Positions 36,701 through 43,977 of a DNA stretch of 64,000 nucleotides are shown here, in pieces. Source of the DNA: Silvimonas soli (GTDB taxonomy: Bacteria > Pseudomonadota > Gammaproteobacteria > Burkholderiales > Chitinibacteraceae). The stretch is taken from assembly GCF_030035605.1 (NCBI RefSeq), contig NZ_CP106736.1, positions 2,046,001-2,110,000 on the forward strand. Direction: 5' to 3'. The stretch's first letter is position 1, and each line of letters starts with the position of its first letter. The position numbers and the translations under genes were made by a program. The notes under the pieces are model-generated. The model saw only the letters and a program-made list of their open reading frames with translations. It did not search any database and was not told the DNA's origin.

Positions 36701-37040
36701 TGGCGCCGGGCCACAGGGTTTTGATGACCATCACCTTGAAGGTAAACGGTGGGTCTTCGGACTGTGCCAGCTTGCTGTAGGACAGCACGCCAAACAGCGT
36801 GATCAGCACCAGCAAAAAGGTCACCAGCGCCTGATGTTTGAGCGTCCAGCTGGACAGATTGAATCCTTCCCGGCGGGCGGGAGGCTCAGCGGTCTGCCCG
36901 CCATGTGCATCTTCGACCGCCGAGGCAGGTGGCGTATCTGCGGGAACATGCGCCGCCGACTCAGTGGGTGTGGGTTGGCTGGCCGCTGCATGAGCATCGG
37001 GAGCAGGCTGATTGGGGTGATCCGGTTGCTGCTCGCTCAT
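33768..37040 (-). CDS. RND efflux permease (HAE-1/AcrB superfamily)
   Basis: 1090-residue inner-membrane proton-driven drug exporter with 12 helices and two large periplasmic loops. The TM4 Asp pair needed for proton relay is present (LALGLLVDDAIIAVEMM). Atypical: about 65 Pro/Ala/Gln-rich cytoplasmic residues precede TM1 (LSSWTLKHQALVTFLLVLIT), where AcrB starts directly with the helix; no internal Met offers a shorter start. Overlaps both neighbours by 4 bases. Substrates unknown; similarity to the TriC/MexK-like branch is inferred from memory. Confidence 0.92.
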   Translation of the reverse strand: MSEQQPDHPNQPAPDAHAAASQPTPTESAAHVPADTPPASAVEDAHGGQTAEPPARREGFNLSSWTLKHQALVTFLLVLITLFGVLSYSKLAQSEDPPFTFKVMVIKTLWPGATARQVQEQVTDRIARKLQETPDVDFLNSYSRPGESLLFFTIKDAAPPAQVPDTWYQVRKKVGDIAYTLPSGVQGPYFDDEFGDVYTNLYALQGDGFSFAQMHDYAERLRVELLRVPGVNKVDFIADQEQRIYVEIANAQLAKLGLTPQQIADAVNAQNTVAAAGVFTTADDRVFVRPSGQFQSVEQLADTLIRVNGRVIRLGDIAKIKRGYTDPPTEYMRVNNQNALGMGITMAPTADVIALGKALDAKTKRLQELLPAGLKLVEVSSMPHAVSHSIDDFVEAVAEAIGIVLVVSLISLGLRTGMVVVISIPLVLAATVLFMHLFGIGLHKVSLGTLILALGLLVDDAIIAVEMMAVKLEQGYDRMRAAAFAYTSTAFPMLTGTLVTVAGFLPIALAESATGEYTRSIFEVSAIALLLSWLAAVVVIPLFGYRILSEHPNRRAFGHHDDANQAAHHDIYDTRFYKRLRGWIGWCVDRRGLVLLITLALFVAAMAAFTLVPQQFFPSSDRTELLVDLSLPDGASFAATLRETQRFEATLAKRPEIDHFVDFVGSGAPRFYLPLDEQLAKPNFAQVVITAKTIADREKLAADLEPVLHNEFPTIRSRISRLENGPPIGFPVQFRVTGPEIATVRQLAEQVAAVMRANPDTTNVQFDWDEPGERSVRFELDQTKARALNVSSQDVANYLQMSLTGYTITQFRERDQLIGVDLRAPEHDRIDPSQIERLALPSSNGTAVPLAALGRFTYGLEYAVVWERDRQPTITVQSDVQHGAQGINVTDAIDPKLASLRAQLPIGYRIEVGGAVEENAKAQASINVQMPILVIVVLVLLMVQLQSFSRVLMVVLTAPLGLIGVVLALLLFRMPFGFVAMLGTIAMFGIIMRNSVILVDQIEQDIRAGHNRFDAIIGATVRRFRPITLTAAAAVLALIPLLHSNFFGPMATALMGGITVATILTLFYLPALYALWFRVKRDEARQETTP

Positions 37041-38278
37041 TGCGCGGCTCCGGTACCCGCGCCTGGCGCCTTGGTGGTTGCGCCGTCAGCGTCGGCCTCG
37101 TTCTGAAACAAGGGGCCGACCGGTTTTACGTGCTGCCCGGCAAAAACAGTGTGCACGCCTGCCAGCACAATTTGCTCGCCATCTTTCAAACCGCTGGTGA
37201 CCGTTGCGGTGCGCTCGCCATAACTGGCCACTGCCACGGTGCGCAATTCCAGAATGGCGCTGCCCGGCTTGACCACCCACACCGCAGGATCTTTACCTTG
37301 ATGAAAGATCGCCGTCGCGGGAATCTTGAAGTTGGGGTGGTCGGCCACCGCAACGGAGCTGGCCACACTGTTATCCGCATCGCTCACGCCTGGCGGCAAC
37401 AGGACCGCGTCGCCTGTCATGCCGATATGCACTTCATCACCAGGATGCAGCAAGGTCAGTTTGACGCGATAAGTACGGCTTTGCGGATCAGCAGCAGGGG
37501 AAATCTCGCGCACCCGGGCGTCGTAACGATGGCCGGGTAGCGACGGGAAGGTAACGCTGGCGTTCTGGCGGATTTCAATCCGCGCCAGATCGGTGTCGGC
37601 GGCATCCAGCGTGACATCAACATCGCCATCCCAGGCCAGCCCGTAGATAGCCTGGCCAGCGGTCACCACGGCGCCGGTATCGGCGTTCTCACTGGTAATC
37701 ACGCCATCGTGATCGGCCAGCAGCGAGTTGTATTGCAGGTTGTTTTGCGCCAGCAGCAACTGGGCGGCGGCCTGATCGCGCCCGGCAACGGCGGCGGTGT
37801 AATTGTCCTGGCTTTGTTCCAGTTCGTTTTTGGCGATCAGGTTGCGTGCGCTTTGCGCGTGATCCCGATCCAGTTGCTGCTTGGCAAACACCACCTTGTG
37901 ACTGGCCGCATCCAGCGCCGCCTGAGAACTGGCGACCTGCTTTTGCGCGTCGATGGGATCAAGCCGCGCCAGCACCTGCCCTTTGTGCACCGTATCGCCC
38001 AGCCGCACGGAACGTTCGATGACCTTACCGGCCACCCGGAACGACATCACCGTGGTGTAGCGCGACGCCACCTCAACCGGGTAGCGCATTGAATCGCCAG
38101 CCACCGCGCCAGCCGCTTGGGGATGCACCGTTTGTGCCACCACCACTGCCACCGGCGCCGCCGGCGCTTGTTCACGCTGACAAGCGCTCAGCCCGAACAC
38201 GGCGGTAGTCATCAAAGCTAGCGAGCGCCACGGCGCGGGCCAGGCCAGTGCAAGGGATAGTCGGTTTAGCGCGTTCAC
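37037..38278 (-). CDS. RND periplasmic adaptor (MFP/HlyD family) lipoprotein
   Basis: 413 residues. Lipobox GLSAC (Cys about 33), first lipoyl half (FRVAGKVIERSVRLGDTVHKGQVLARLD), helical hairpin (residues about 110-165), second lipoyl half (ADHDGVITSENADTGAVVTAGQ) and beta-barrel domain. It links the inner-membrane pump to the outer-membrane channel and is the first gene of the operon, divergent from tetR. The Ala/Gly-rich C-terminus is not conserved in the family. Confidence 0.92.
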   Translation of the reverse strand: MNALNRLSLALAWPAPWRSLALMTTAVFGLSACQREQAPAAPVAVVVAQTVHPQAAGAVAGDSMRYPVEVASRYTTVMSFRVAGKVIERSVRLGDTVHKGQVLARLDPIDAQKQVASSQAALDAASHKVVFAKQQLDRDHAQSARNLIAKNELEQSQDNYTAAVAGRDQAAAQLLLAQNNLQYNSLLADHDGVITSENADTGAVVTAGQAIYGLAWDGDVDVTLDAADTDLARIEIRQNASVTFPSLPGHRYDARVREISPAADPQSRTYRVKLTLLHPGDEVHIGMTGDAVLLPPGVSDADNSVASSVAVADHPNFKIPATAIFHQGKDPAVWVVKPGSAILELRTVAVASYGERTATVTSGLKDGEQIVLAGVHTVFAGQHVKPVGPLFQNEADADGATTKAPGAGTGAAQ

Positions 38279-38335
38279 GACAACTCCTGGAAATCCGGGT
38301 TAGTTTTTCATTCGTTGTCGCATCCTAATACATAC

Positions 38336-38351
38336 TTGTATCCGAATACAA
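38336..38351. promoter_or_regulatory. Operator-like palindrome between tetR and the efflux operon
   Basis: TTGTAT (38336-38341), 4-base spacer, ATACAA (38346-38351): perfect arms, in the 115-base divergent promoter region. Likely bound by the divergent TetR regulator to repress both transcripts. Confidence 0.6.
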
Positions 38352-38393
38352 CTGAGAATTTGGATATCCTGACCCATGTGATAACATCAATAT

Positions 38394-39047
38394 ATGACCC
38401 GCCAACGCCTTACTCGAGAAGAAAGTCGCGACCAGACGCGCCAGCGGTTGCTGGACGCTGCGCAGCCGCTGATCGCCGAGAAGGGTCTGGTGGCCACCAG
38501 CGTGGAAGATATCGCCGATGCGGCCGGTTATACGCGGGGCGCGTTTTATTCAAATTTCGGCAGCAAGAACGATTTGTTTATCGAACTGCTGCGGCGTGAT
38601 CATCAAAAAGCCAATGACGAATTCGTGGCGGTCTTCACCGACGAAACGCCGGTAGAACAAATCCGTGCCCGTACCCGCGAGATTTACGGCCGTTTGTACC
38701 GCGATAACGAATGCTTCATGAACTGGACCGAAGCCCGCATGCTGGCGGCGCGTGATGCCGATTTCGCGACCAAGCTGTCGGCCCTGATGAGCGAGAAGCG
38801 GGCGCAGATTGCGCAATTCATCGGCTATTTCTATCAGCGCCTCGGCGTCACTCCACCCACCTCTACCGACGACATGGCGATGGGTCTGATGAGCCTGGTC
38901 GAAGGCGTCAAGCTGTTCATGTTGTCCAGCCCAGCCGAAACCAGCGATGCCCAGGCCGAAGCGGTGCTTGGCTTGTTTATAGACTCGATCATGGAACTGG
39001 CCTGCCTGCGCGCTCAGTCGGCCACCGCCAACAACAGCGCGCTGTAA
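38394..39047 (+). CDS. TetR family regulator of the RND operon
   Basis: 217 residues with an N-terminal TetR helix-turn-helix (LLDAAQPLIAEKGLVATSVEDIADAAGYTRGAFYSNFGSKNDLF, given here as positions 20-65 in substance) and a TetR_C-like helical domain. Divergent from the MFP-RND-OMF operon and facing a palindromic site, the standard layout for an AcrR-type local repressor. ATG at 38394 has no strong ribosome site (leaderless or weak initiation possible). Confidence 0.87.
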   Translation: MTRQRLTREESRDQTRQRLLDAAQPLIAEKGLVATSVEDIADAAGYTRGAFYSNFGSKNDLFIELLRRDHQKANDEFVAVFTDETPVEQIRARTREIYGRLYRDNECFMNWTEARMLAARDADFATKLSALMSEKRAQIAQFIGYFYQRLGVTPPTSTDDMAMGLMSLVEGVKLFMLSSPAETSDAQAEAVLGLFIDSIMELACLRAQSATANNSAL

Positions 39048-39084
39048 CCGCCCCGCTCAACGCATCCACCTGCGACGAACGCAA

Positions 39085-39116
39085 AAAGGTCCACAACCTG
39101 GGTTATGGACCTTTCT
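39085..39116. terminator. Terminator between tetR and PEP-CTERM gene
   Basis: AAAGGTCCA (39085-39093) pairs with TGGACCTTT (39106-39114), with an inner AACC/GGTT extension and A/T-rich flanks. Serves the convergent tetR (+) and PEP-CTERM gene (-). Confidence 0.8.
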
Positions 39117-39186
39117 GTTATCGCTGGCAGTTAGCCCCTCTGCCCGTGTCACCGTAAAAGGCGAAACAAGGCCGCTGCGGCAAAAC

Positions 39187-39765
39187 TCAAACTGCCACTG
39201 CCGCCAATGAGTTAAAGCTGCCACCCAGGCCGGACTTGCGGCGACGCATGCGTGCCGCCACCAATGCCACCATCCCCAAGCCGAGCAAGGCATAGGTTTC
39301 TGGCTCCGGCACCGGAGTCAAAGTACCCAGAATGCCGTACACGCCCTGCACTGCGCCGTCCTGCAACGTGCCTTTTACTTCAAGCGCGTAGGTATGACCG
39401 GCGAGGAACATCTCGGCAGCGGTAAAAGCTGGCTCATTCAACGGCACGCTACCAAAAAATGTGTAGGTGAGTGGATTCCCGCTGGTGATGTCCCACAGCG
39501 ACAAGGTAGCCGTGGCAATTTTCTGCAGGTTACCTAGCGAGAGCTGGCTGAAGAAAACATTGTCCGCGTAAGAAGTAGGGGTGACGCCAAATTTGATGAA
39601 GTCATCAAAAGTGCTCGAGGTGACCGTGTTGTCGATGATGAAATTGGTCGGCGAATGAACAACCCCCAAATCGAGGCTGTTCTGGGCTCTGACTGTCGGG
39701 ATGGCCAAAGCGCCTGCGGATGCGCCGACGAAGGCAAGGCTTGTTACAAGGTGACGTATTTTCAT
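39187..39765 (-). CDS. FxDxF-type PEP-CTERM surface protein
   Basis: 192 residues. Signal peptide (SLAFVGASAGALAIPTVRAQ), a beta-rich body with the FxDxF motif (TFDDFIKFG), and a C-terminal sorting tail: VPEPETYALLGLGMVALVAARMRRRK. PEP-CTERM proteins are processed by exosortase and exported to the envelope or biofilm matrix. Fifteen residues follow the Arg cluster, which is longer than usual. No exosortase gene is in this window. ATG at 39765 is set by the signal peptide. Confidence 0.85.
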   Translation of the reverse strand: MKIRHLVTSLAFVGASAGALAIPTVRAQNSLDLGVVHSPTNFIIDNTVTSSTFDDFIKFGVTPTSYADNVFFSQLSLGNLQKIATATLSLWDITSGNPLTYTFFGSVPLNEPAFTAAEMFLAGHTYALEVKGTLQDGAVQGVYGILGTLTPVPEPETYALLGLGMVALVAARMRRRKSGLGGSFNSLAAVAV

Positions 39766-40543
39766 GAGACTCACTTTTCCTGATTTTAGTGGTGCGATAA
39801 GACCGTGAGCTGAACGGGTCTCGCTATGTGCCCAGAGTGAGTTAAAAGCGGTCAGCGCTTCCGGGCAGAAAGCGAGACAAAAACCTCGGGCCAATCTCCC
39901 CGTGGCGGTGGTTCGACGAAGTCTTTAGCGCGTGAATCATCGCCCCGTGAGGGTTTTGCGACGTGCAGAGTTCTGTTTCTGGATGCTTGCCTTGAACAAC
40001 GCCTAGCCTAATTATGTAAGAAATATTCTTTCATACATTTATTGTTAAGCTGAACTTAACCCAAAATTAAATGTAAGTAAATAAACAAGCGTCTCATATT
40101 TGCTGCCTTGCAACATATGATTGGTTGACGCTTTGATCGCAACCAATTCACAAATAACTGTTATTTAACAACCATTTAAACTGATTGTCACGTATGACTT
40201 TGCTTAATTTTTGTAAGAATAAAGAATTAATAGCAGGAAAACTTACAGCAATGAGTAAGTTAAATGCTTACACTTTATATGCCGTTTGTCGGATTTAATT
40301 TAAATAAATGTCACAAAACATAGGAATAACAGTTTTTCACGTAAGGTTAACAATCGGTGAATCAGTAATGAGCGCACAGCGCCAACGCCGCATCCGGGCA
40401 GGTTTTCGGCCTGAGTGCCGACAGACACGCTCGCCGGGTAAGCCCCTGTGACGCGGATATCACCCTGATCAAAAACCTGCCGTCCGTACCGTGCCATGCA
40501 GATGCATGGGCAAACCCGCCCAAAGTTCTCCTGGAGACCCGTC
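39766..40543. other. Long AT-rich intergenic region with repeated TGTAAG motifs
   Basis: 778 bases without a convincing gene. The central part (about 40005-40350) is strongly AT-rich. Five copies of TGTAAG or its complement CTTACA lie within 260 bases: 40015-40020, 40072-40077, 40212-40217 (plus strand) and 40242-40247, 40267-40272 (minus strand). They may form a regulator-binding array or a foreign, silenced segment upstream of the PEP-CTERM gene. Confidence 0.5.
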
Positions 40544-41155
40544 GTGTCCTCACCGTCCAAACTGCTTTTCCTGCCCGGCGCGTCCGGTATTGCTGCATTT
40601 TGGGAGCCACTGGGCACACGGCTGCTACATCCGGCGAGCAGAGAATTTGTGGGCTATCCAGGGTTCGGCGCCATTCCGGCCGACCCGGATATCAAGGGGC
40701 TGGATGATCTGGCCACAAGGGTGGTGCAGCGCATTGATCAACCCACTGCGCTAATTGCCCAATCCATGGGTGGGGTTATCGCGATTCTTGCGGCGCTCAA
40801 GCGCCCGCAGTTGGTAACGCATCTAGTGCTGACGGTGACTTCAGGCGGGCTGGATACACGCAGGCTGGGTGCAGTGGACTGGCGGGAAGACTTCATCAAG
40901 GCCAATCCGCACAGGCCGAACTGGTTTGTCGCTTCCAGGCACGATCTGACGGCCAGGCTGCGGCACATCAGTGCTCCGGTGTTACTGCTGTGGGGTGATG
41001 CCGACCCGATCAGCCCGGTGGCAGTGGGACAAAAGCTGGAACAACTGCTGCCCAATGCACAGCTGCATGTTGTGGCGGGCGGCATGCACGATCTGGCGCA
41101 GGTACACGCGCAAGAACTGGCACCACTGGTGGATGCCCATTTCGCCAGAGCCTGA
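40544..41155 (+). CDS. Alpha/beta hydrolase
   Basis: 203 residues: LLFLPGASGIAAFWEPL (oxyanion region), ALIAQSMGGVIAI with the nucleophile Ser in an A-x-S-M-G-G elbow, WGDADPISP (acid Asp) and GGMHDLAQ (catalytic His). The start is taken as GTG at 40544, because CTGGAG lies 8 bases before it and it fits the fold; an ATG-initiated form would begin at 40496. The protein is small for the family, with little cap domain. Substrate unknown. Confidence 0.8.
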   Translation: MSSPSKLLFLPGASGIAAFWEPLGTRLLHPASREFVGYPGFGAIPADPDIKGLDDLATRVVQRIDQPTALIAQSMGGVIAILAALKRPQLVTHLVLTVTSGGLDTRRLGAVDWREDFIKANPHRPNWFVASRHDLTARLRHISAPVLLLWGDADPISPVAVGQKLEQLLPNAQLHVVAGGMHDLAQVHAQELAPLVDAHFARA

Positions 41156-41279
41156 TCGCGCAGGCTTTATGCTGAGTCCCCGACCCGTTTCAATCTTCAA
41201 TTGGTGCCGAACGGGCGCAACGCCGGTATTACGGCGGTGTCTGGCCGGTGCTGCGACGGCTCACAAGCCACGCAAACAG

Positions 41280-41756
41280 TCAGCGCCCCTTGCCGGGCGG
41301 CGCGATGCCCGGCCGGTCACCCAGCAAATAGCGCGGGCCATTGCCTTTGCTTGCTGCGATATCTCCCGGGTTGTACAGCGCGCACGACTGCAAAGACAGG
41401 CAGCCGCAGCCGATGCAAGCGCCGAGCTGGTCGCGCAACGCGGTCAGGGTGTCGATGCGCTCTTGCAGCCGCCCGCGCCAACCTTGCGCCAGTTCATTCC
41501 AGTCGGCTGGTGTTGGCGTGCGTTGCGCTGGCAAGGTAGCCAGAGCGGCGGCGATTTCCTGCAAGCTCAGCCCCACGCCTTGCGCCACCCGGATAAACGC
41601 CACCCGGCGCAGTACATCTCGCGAAAACTGCCTTTGCTGACCGGGTAATCGGGTACTGTGGATCAGCCCTTCTTCTTCGTAAAAGCGCAATGCACTGGCG
41701 GCTACACCAGAACGTCGGGCTACTTCGCCGATACTGATCAATCCATTTGGCTGCAT
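41280..41756 (-). CDS. soxR: Redox-sensitive MerR-type activator SoxR
   Basis: 158 residues. MerR winged helix (ISIGEVARRSGVAASALRFYEEEGLI), coiled dimer helix, and the SoxR cluster C114xxC117xC119xxxxxC125 that binds [2Fe-2S]. Oxidation by redox-cycling compounds or superoxide activates it. ATG at 41756 fits the MerR start. No soxS is adjacent, as usual outside enterobacteria. A SoxR-box-like core (AAGTTAACTT, 41814-41823) lies upstream of soxR, and a perfect box lies in front of the gene at 47375. Confidence 0.93.
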   Translation of the reverse strand: MQPNGLISIGEVARRSGVAASALRFYEEEGLIHSTRLPGQQRQFSRDVLRRVAFIRVAQGVGLSLQEIAAALATLPAQRTPTPADWNELAQGWRGRLQERIDTLTALRDQLGACIGCGCLSLQSCALYNPGDIAASKGNGPRYLLGDRPGIAPPGKGR

Positions 41757-41813
41757 GGCTAGTCTCTTGCAGGTAGCGGCGACAAAGGGCTGTCGCACCA
41801 GCCAACCGCACTG

Positions 41814-41823
41814 AAGTTAACTT
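41814..41823. promoter_or_regulatory. SoxR-box-like core upstream of soxR
   Basis: AAGTTAACTT, a perfect 10-base palindrome matching the centre of the known SoxR site, 57 bases before the soxR start. Flanking symmetry is imperfect (G/T mismatch at the next pair) and no good -35/-10 pair has the right spacing. Possible autoregulation. Confidence 0.5.
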
Positions 41824-41966
41824 TAACTTTCACAGCATCGGCACACAACCGGGATAAAAACTCAGGATAACTGGCGCGGGTTTTATCCACCGGCCTGGAT
41901 GGGCGTGGCTGAACAACAACCCCGCGTTGGAAGGGCGCTTGATGTTCGGGCGAAGAACAGCGTCTG

Positions 41967-43460
41967 CTAAGCCGCTGCCGGTGGCGCAACGGTCTTTTTC
42001 GCCGTGTCGCGTTCTTCCTCGGCCTTTATCAACAAGGTGTAGGCGATGTAGTACTTGAAGATGTTGCTGACGTAGGTAACGGTCTCGGCCCCGACTTTTT
42101 CTGCGACCACAGTTTCAACATTGTTAAACCATTTATTCGGATCAAGCCCGCGCTGTTTTGCCAAACTGCGCATTTGCTGGATACGGCCAGCACCGGCGTT
42201 GTACGAGGCGAAGGCAAATAGTCCTTTGTTGAGCGTGTCCATGGGCTCATTGGCGTAATACTGGTCGATCATGAAGCGGATGTACTTGACCCCGGCGTGC
42301 ACGTTCGCATCAAGCTTGCGTATGTCCCCCACATTCATCGACTTGCCCGTGGCCGGCATCAGCTGCATGACGCCAATCGCCCCGACATGGCTGCGCGCCT
42401 TTTGATCAAGTCTGGACTCCTGGTAGCCCTGCGCCATCATCAAAAGATAGTTCATGTGGTACTGCTTGCCGTACTTGATAAAGATGGGCTTGATGGCCTC
42501 AAACCGGCCAAGATCATCATCTTCAAGCGCATTTTTGACGAAGTTCTGCTCGGACAGGTAACGCTTGAAGATCGTGTTGCCAAACGATGTGCCCTGCCCG
42601 TGCGTTTTGATAAAGTCATCCAGGCTGGCTTTCAGTTGCGGGCTGTTCTTGCGCATCATCAGCGCGATCTGGCCCCCCGTATTCACCGCAAGCTCCGGGC
42701 GCAATTGCAGTTTGGGCAGCACGCGCGCCCACAGTTTGGCCTTGTAGTCGTCAACCACCGTCATTTTGAGTAGCCCGCTGCCGACCATTTCCAGCAGGTC
42801 TTCATCCTCAAGCTGCTCGGCGGCAGGGATCAATTTGATTTGCGGGCGCTTTTCCCTGGCGAAGCGCTGGTTAAGCTCCTGCAAGTGTTGCCAGTAACTG
42901 GATGATTTGCGCACGTATAAAGACTGGCCAGCCAGGTCTTCGATCTTGCCCAGTTTGGGCGCATCGGGGCCGGTAACGATGATCTCGTTGACGTTCTCGT
43001 AGGTCGGCGCAGTGAAGTCGACGTGTTTGAGCCGCTCCGGCGTAATGGTCAGGGCGGCGGCGGCAATGTCGGCCCGTCCGGCCAGCAGCGCCGGAATGAT
43101 CTGGTCGCGGCGGGTTGGCACAAAGAAGACCATCACCTTGATTTTTTTGGTCTTGAGTTGCGCATTCAGGCTGTCTTCGTAGACTTTCAGCGCCTCATAC
43201 GTTGCGCCGCGTTGCTTGCCGTTTTCAACCCAGTAATTGGTCTTCGAAGGTACCACCAGTACCCGGATGATGCGCCGCTTGACCATGCCGTCGAGGTCAC
43301 CGTGATAAACCGGATTTTTGTAGGGCAACTCACCAAAAATGCGCTCTTGACCGGGCGCTGAGGCAGTGGTCGCCGCAGGTGGTGGCGCAGCGAGCGAGAG
43401 GCAAGCGGAAAGCGCGCCAGCGATGGCGATCAACCACGCTTTGACCGGCTGGATTGACAT
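41967..43460 (-). CDS. MltF-like membrane-bound lytic transglycosylase
   Basis: 497 residues in two modules after a signal sequence (AIAGALSACLSLAAP, possible lipobox Cys20). A periplasmic-binding-protein-like domain (about 60-290; RVLVVPSKTNYW, LTITPERLKHVDFTAPTYENVNE) precedes an SLT domain (about 330-470; MAQGYQESRLDQKARSHVGAIGVMQLMPAT). The Glu in QES is the catalytic acid that cleaves peptidoglycan glycan strands. This is the MltF architecture, though more divergent than the enterobacterial protein. Confidence 0.87.
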   Translation of the reverse strand: MSIQPVKAWLIAIAGALSACLSLAAPPPAATTASAPGQERIFGELPYKNPVYHGDLDGMVKRRIIRVLVVPSKTNYWVENGKQRGATYEALKVYEDSLNAQLKTKKIKVMVFFVPTRRDQIIPALLAGRADIAAAALTITPERLKHVDFTAPTYENVNEIIVTGPDAPKLGKIEDLAGQSLYVRKSSSYWQHLQELNQRFAREKRPQIKLIPAAEQLEDEDLLEMVGSGLLKMTVVDDYKAKLWARVLPKLQLRPELAVNTGGQIALMMRKNSPQLKASLDDFIKTHGQGTSFGNTIFKRYLSEQNFVKNALEDDDLGRFEAIKPIFIKYGKQYHMNYLLMMAQGYQESRLDQKARSHVGAIGVMQLMPATGKSMNVGDIRKLDANVHAGVKYIRFMIDQYYANEPMDTLNKGLFAFASYNAGAGRIQQMRSLAKQRGLDPNKWFNNVETVVAEKVGAETVTYVSNIFKYYIAYTLLIKAEEERDTAKKTVAPPAAA

Positions 43461-43492
43461 GGGGGAGCTCCATTGTCAGCAGAACTGAATGT

Positions 43493-43720
43493 CTACCGTG
43501 ACGCCTGGATTTCTTCTTCGAGCCAGCTTTCAAGATAGGTGGCTTGCCGTTGGCGAGGATGCCATATGTCGGCGAATGCCGATGACTGGCGGGTTTGTGG
43601 CAGGCGTGCGACTGGCGGCGCACCAGCCATGGGTTGCCCACTTCCGCTGCGATATTGGGTTGCGGACCGCGCGGGCCAGCTGACGTGGAAAAAGGATTCA
43701 TCCGGTTTTGTTTTAAAAAA
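43493..43720 (-). pseudogene. Possible 3' remnant of a gene cut by the insertion sequence
   Basis: The minus-strand frame ending at 43493 reads FADIWHPRQRQATYLESWLE and ends EEIQASR, which looks like a genuine protein C-terminus. The frame runs upstream into the insertion sequence without a start of its own. No family recognised. The alternative is that 43461-43720 is simply non-coding. Confidence 0.3.
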
Positions 43721-43721
43721 A

Positions 43722-43771
43722 ATGTATGGTCCGCCCCGGCTTTGCAATGTATGGTCCGCCCCGGCTTTGCA
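43722..43771. repeat. 25-bp tandem duplication at the IS left end
   Basis: Two exact 25-base copies (43722-43746 and 43747-43771) beginning ATGTATGGTCCGCCCC. Each contains the 12-base sequence inverted at the other end of the element. Confidence 0.85.
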
Positions 43772-43977
43772 AGATGGTGTATCCATGACAGAACAGTTTG
43801 CCTTAATGTATCCGGCCTCTCGCGAGTGGGCTGTTGTTACAGCCAGGCCATGATGAAATACGCGCGTACGGTTTCTAAATAGCGGTTCGGGCTCAGAACC
43901 CGCTTTTTTTGCAAGATTTACCGTGCGCCGTTTGGCTGTTTTGTCATCAATACAGAATCCAGCAAACTGGGAATGGG
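43763..43977 (-). ncRNA. Candidate bridge-RNA region of the IS element
   Basis: 215 non-coding bases between the transposase stop and the element end. IS110-family recombinases use a structured RNA from a non-coding end to recognise target and donor DNA; in IS1111-type elements it lies 3' of the gene. The position fits, but exact ends, strand and loops cannot be derived by eye. Confidence 0.4.
43881..43910 (+). terminator. Hairpin with T7 run inside the IS, facing the plus strand
   Basis: AGCGGTTC pairs with GAACCCGCT (one bulged C) around a 7-base loop, followed by seven T residues at 43904-43910. It is oriented against the transposase, so it may block outside transcription from entering the element. 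Confidence 0.65.

Noticed and set aside
43722..43771. Tandem repeats as a CRISPR array
   Set aside because: Only two adjacent 25-base copies with no spacers and no cas genes; they belong to the insertion sequence end.
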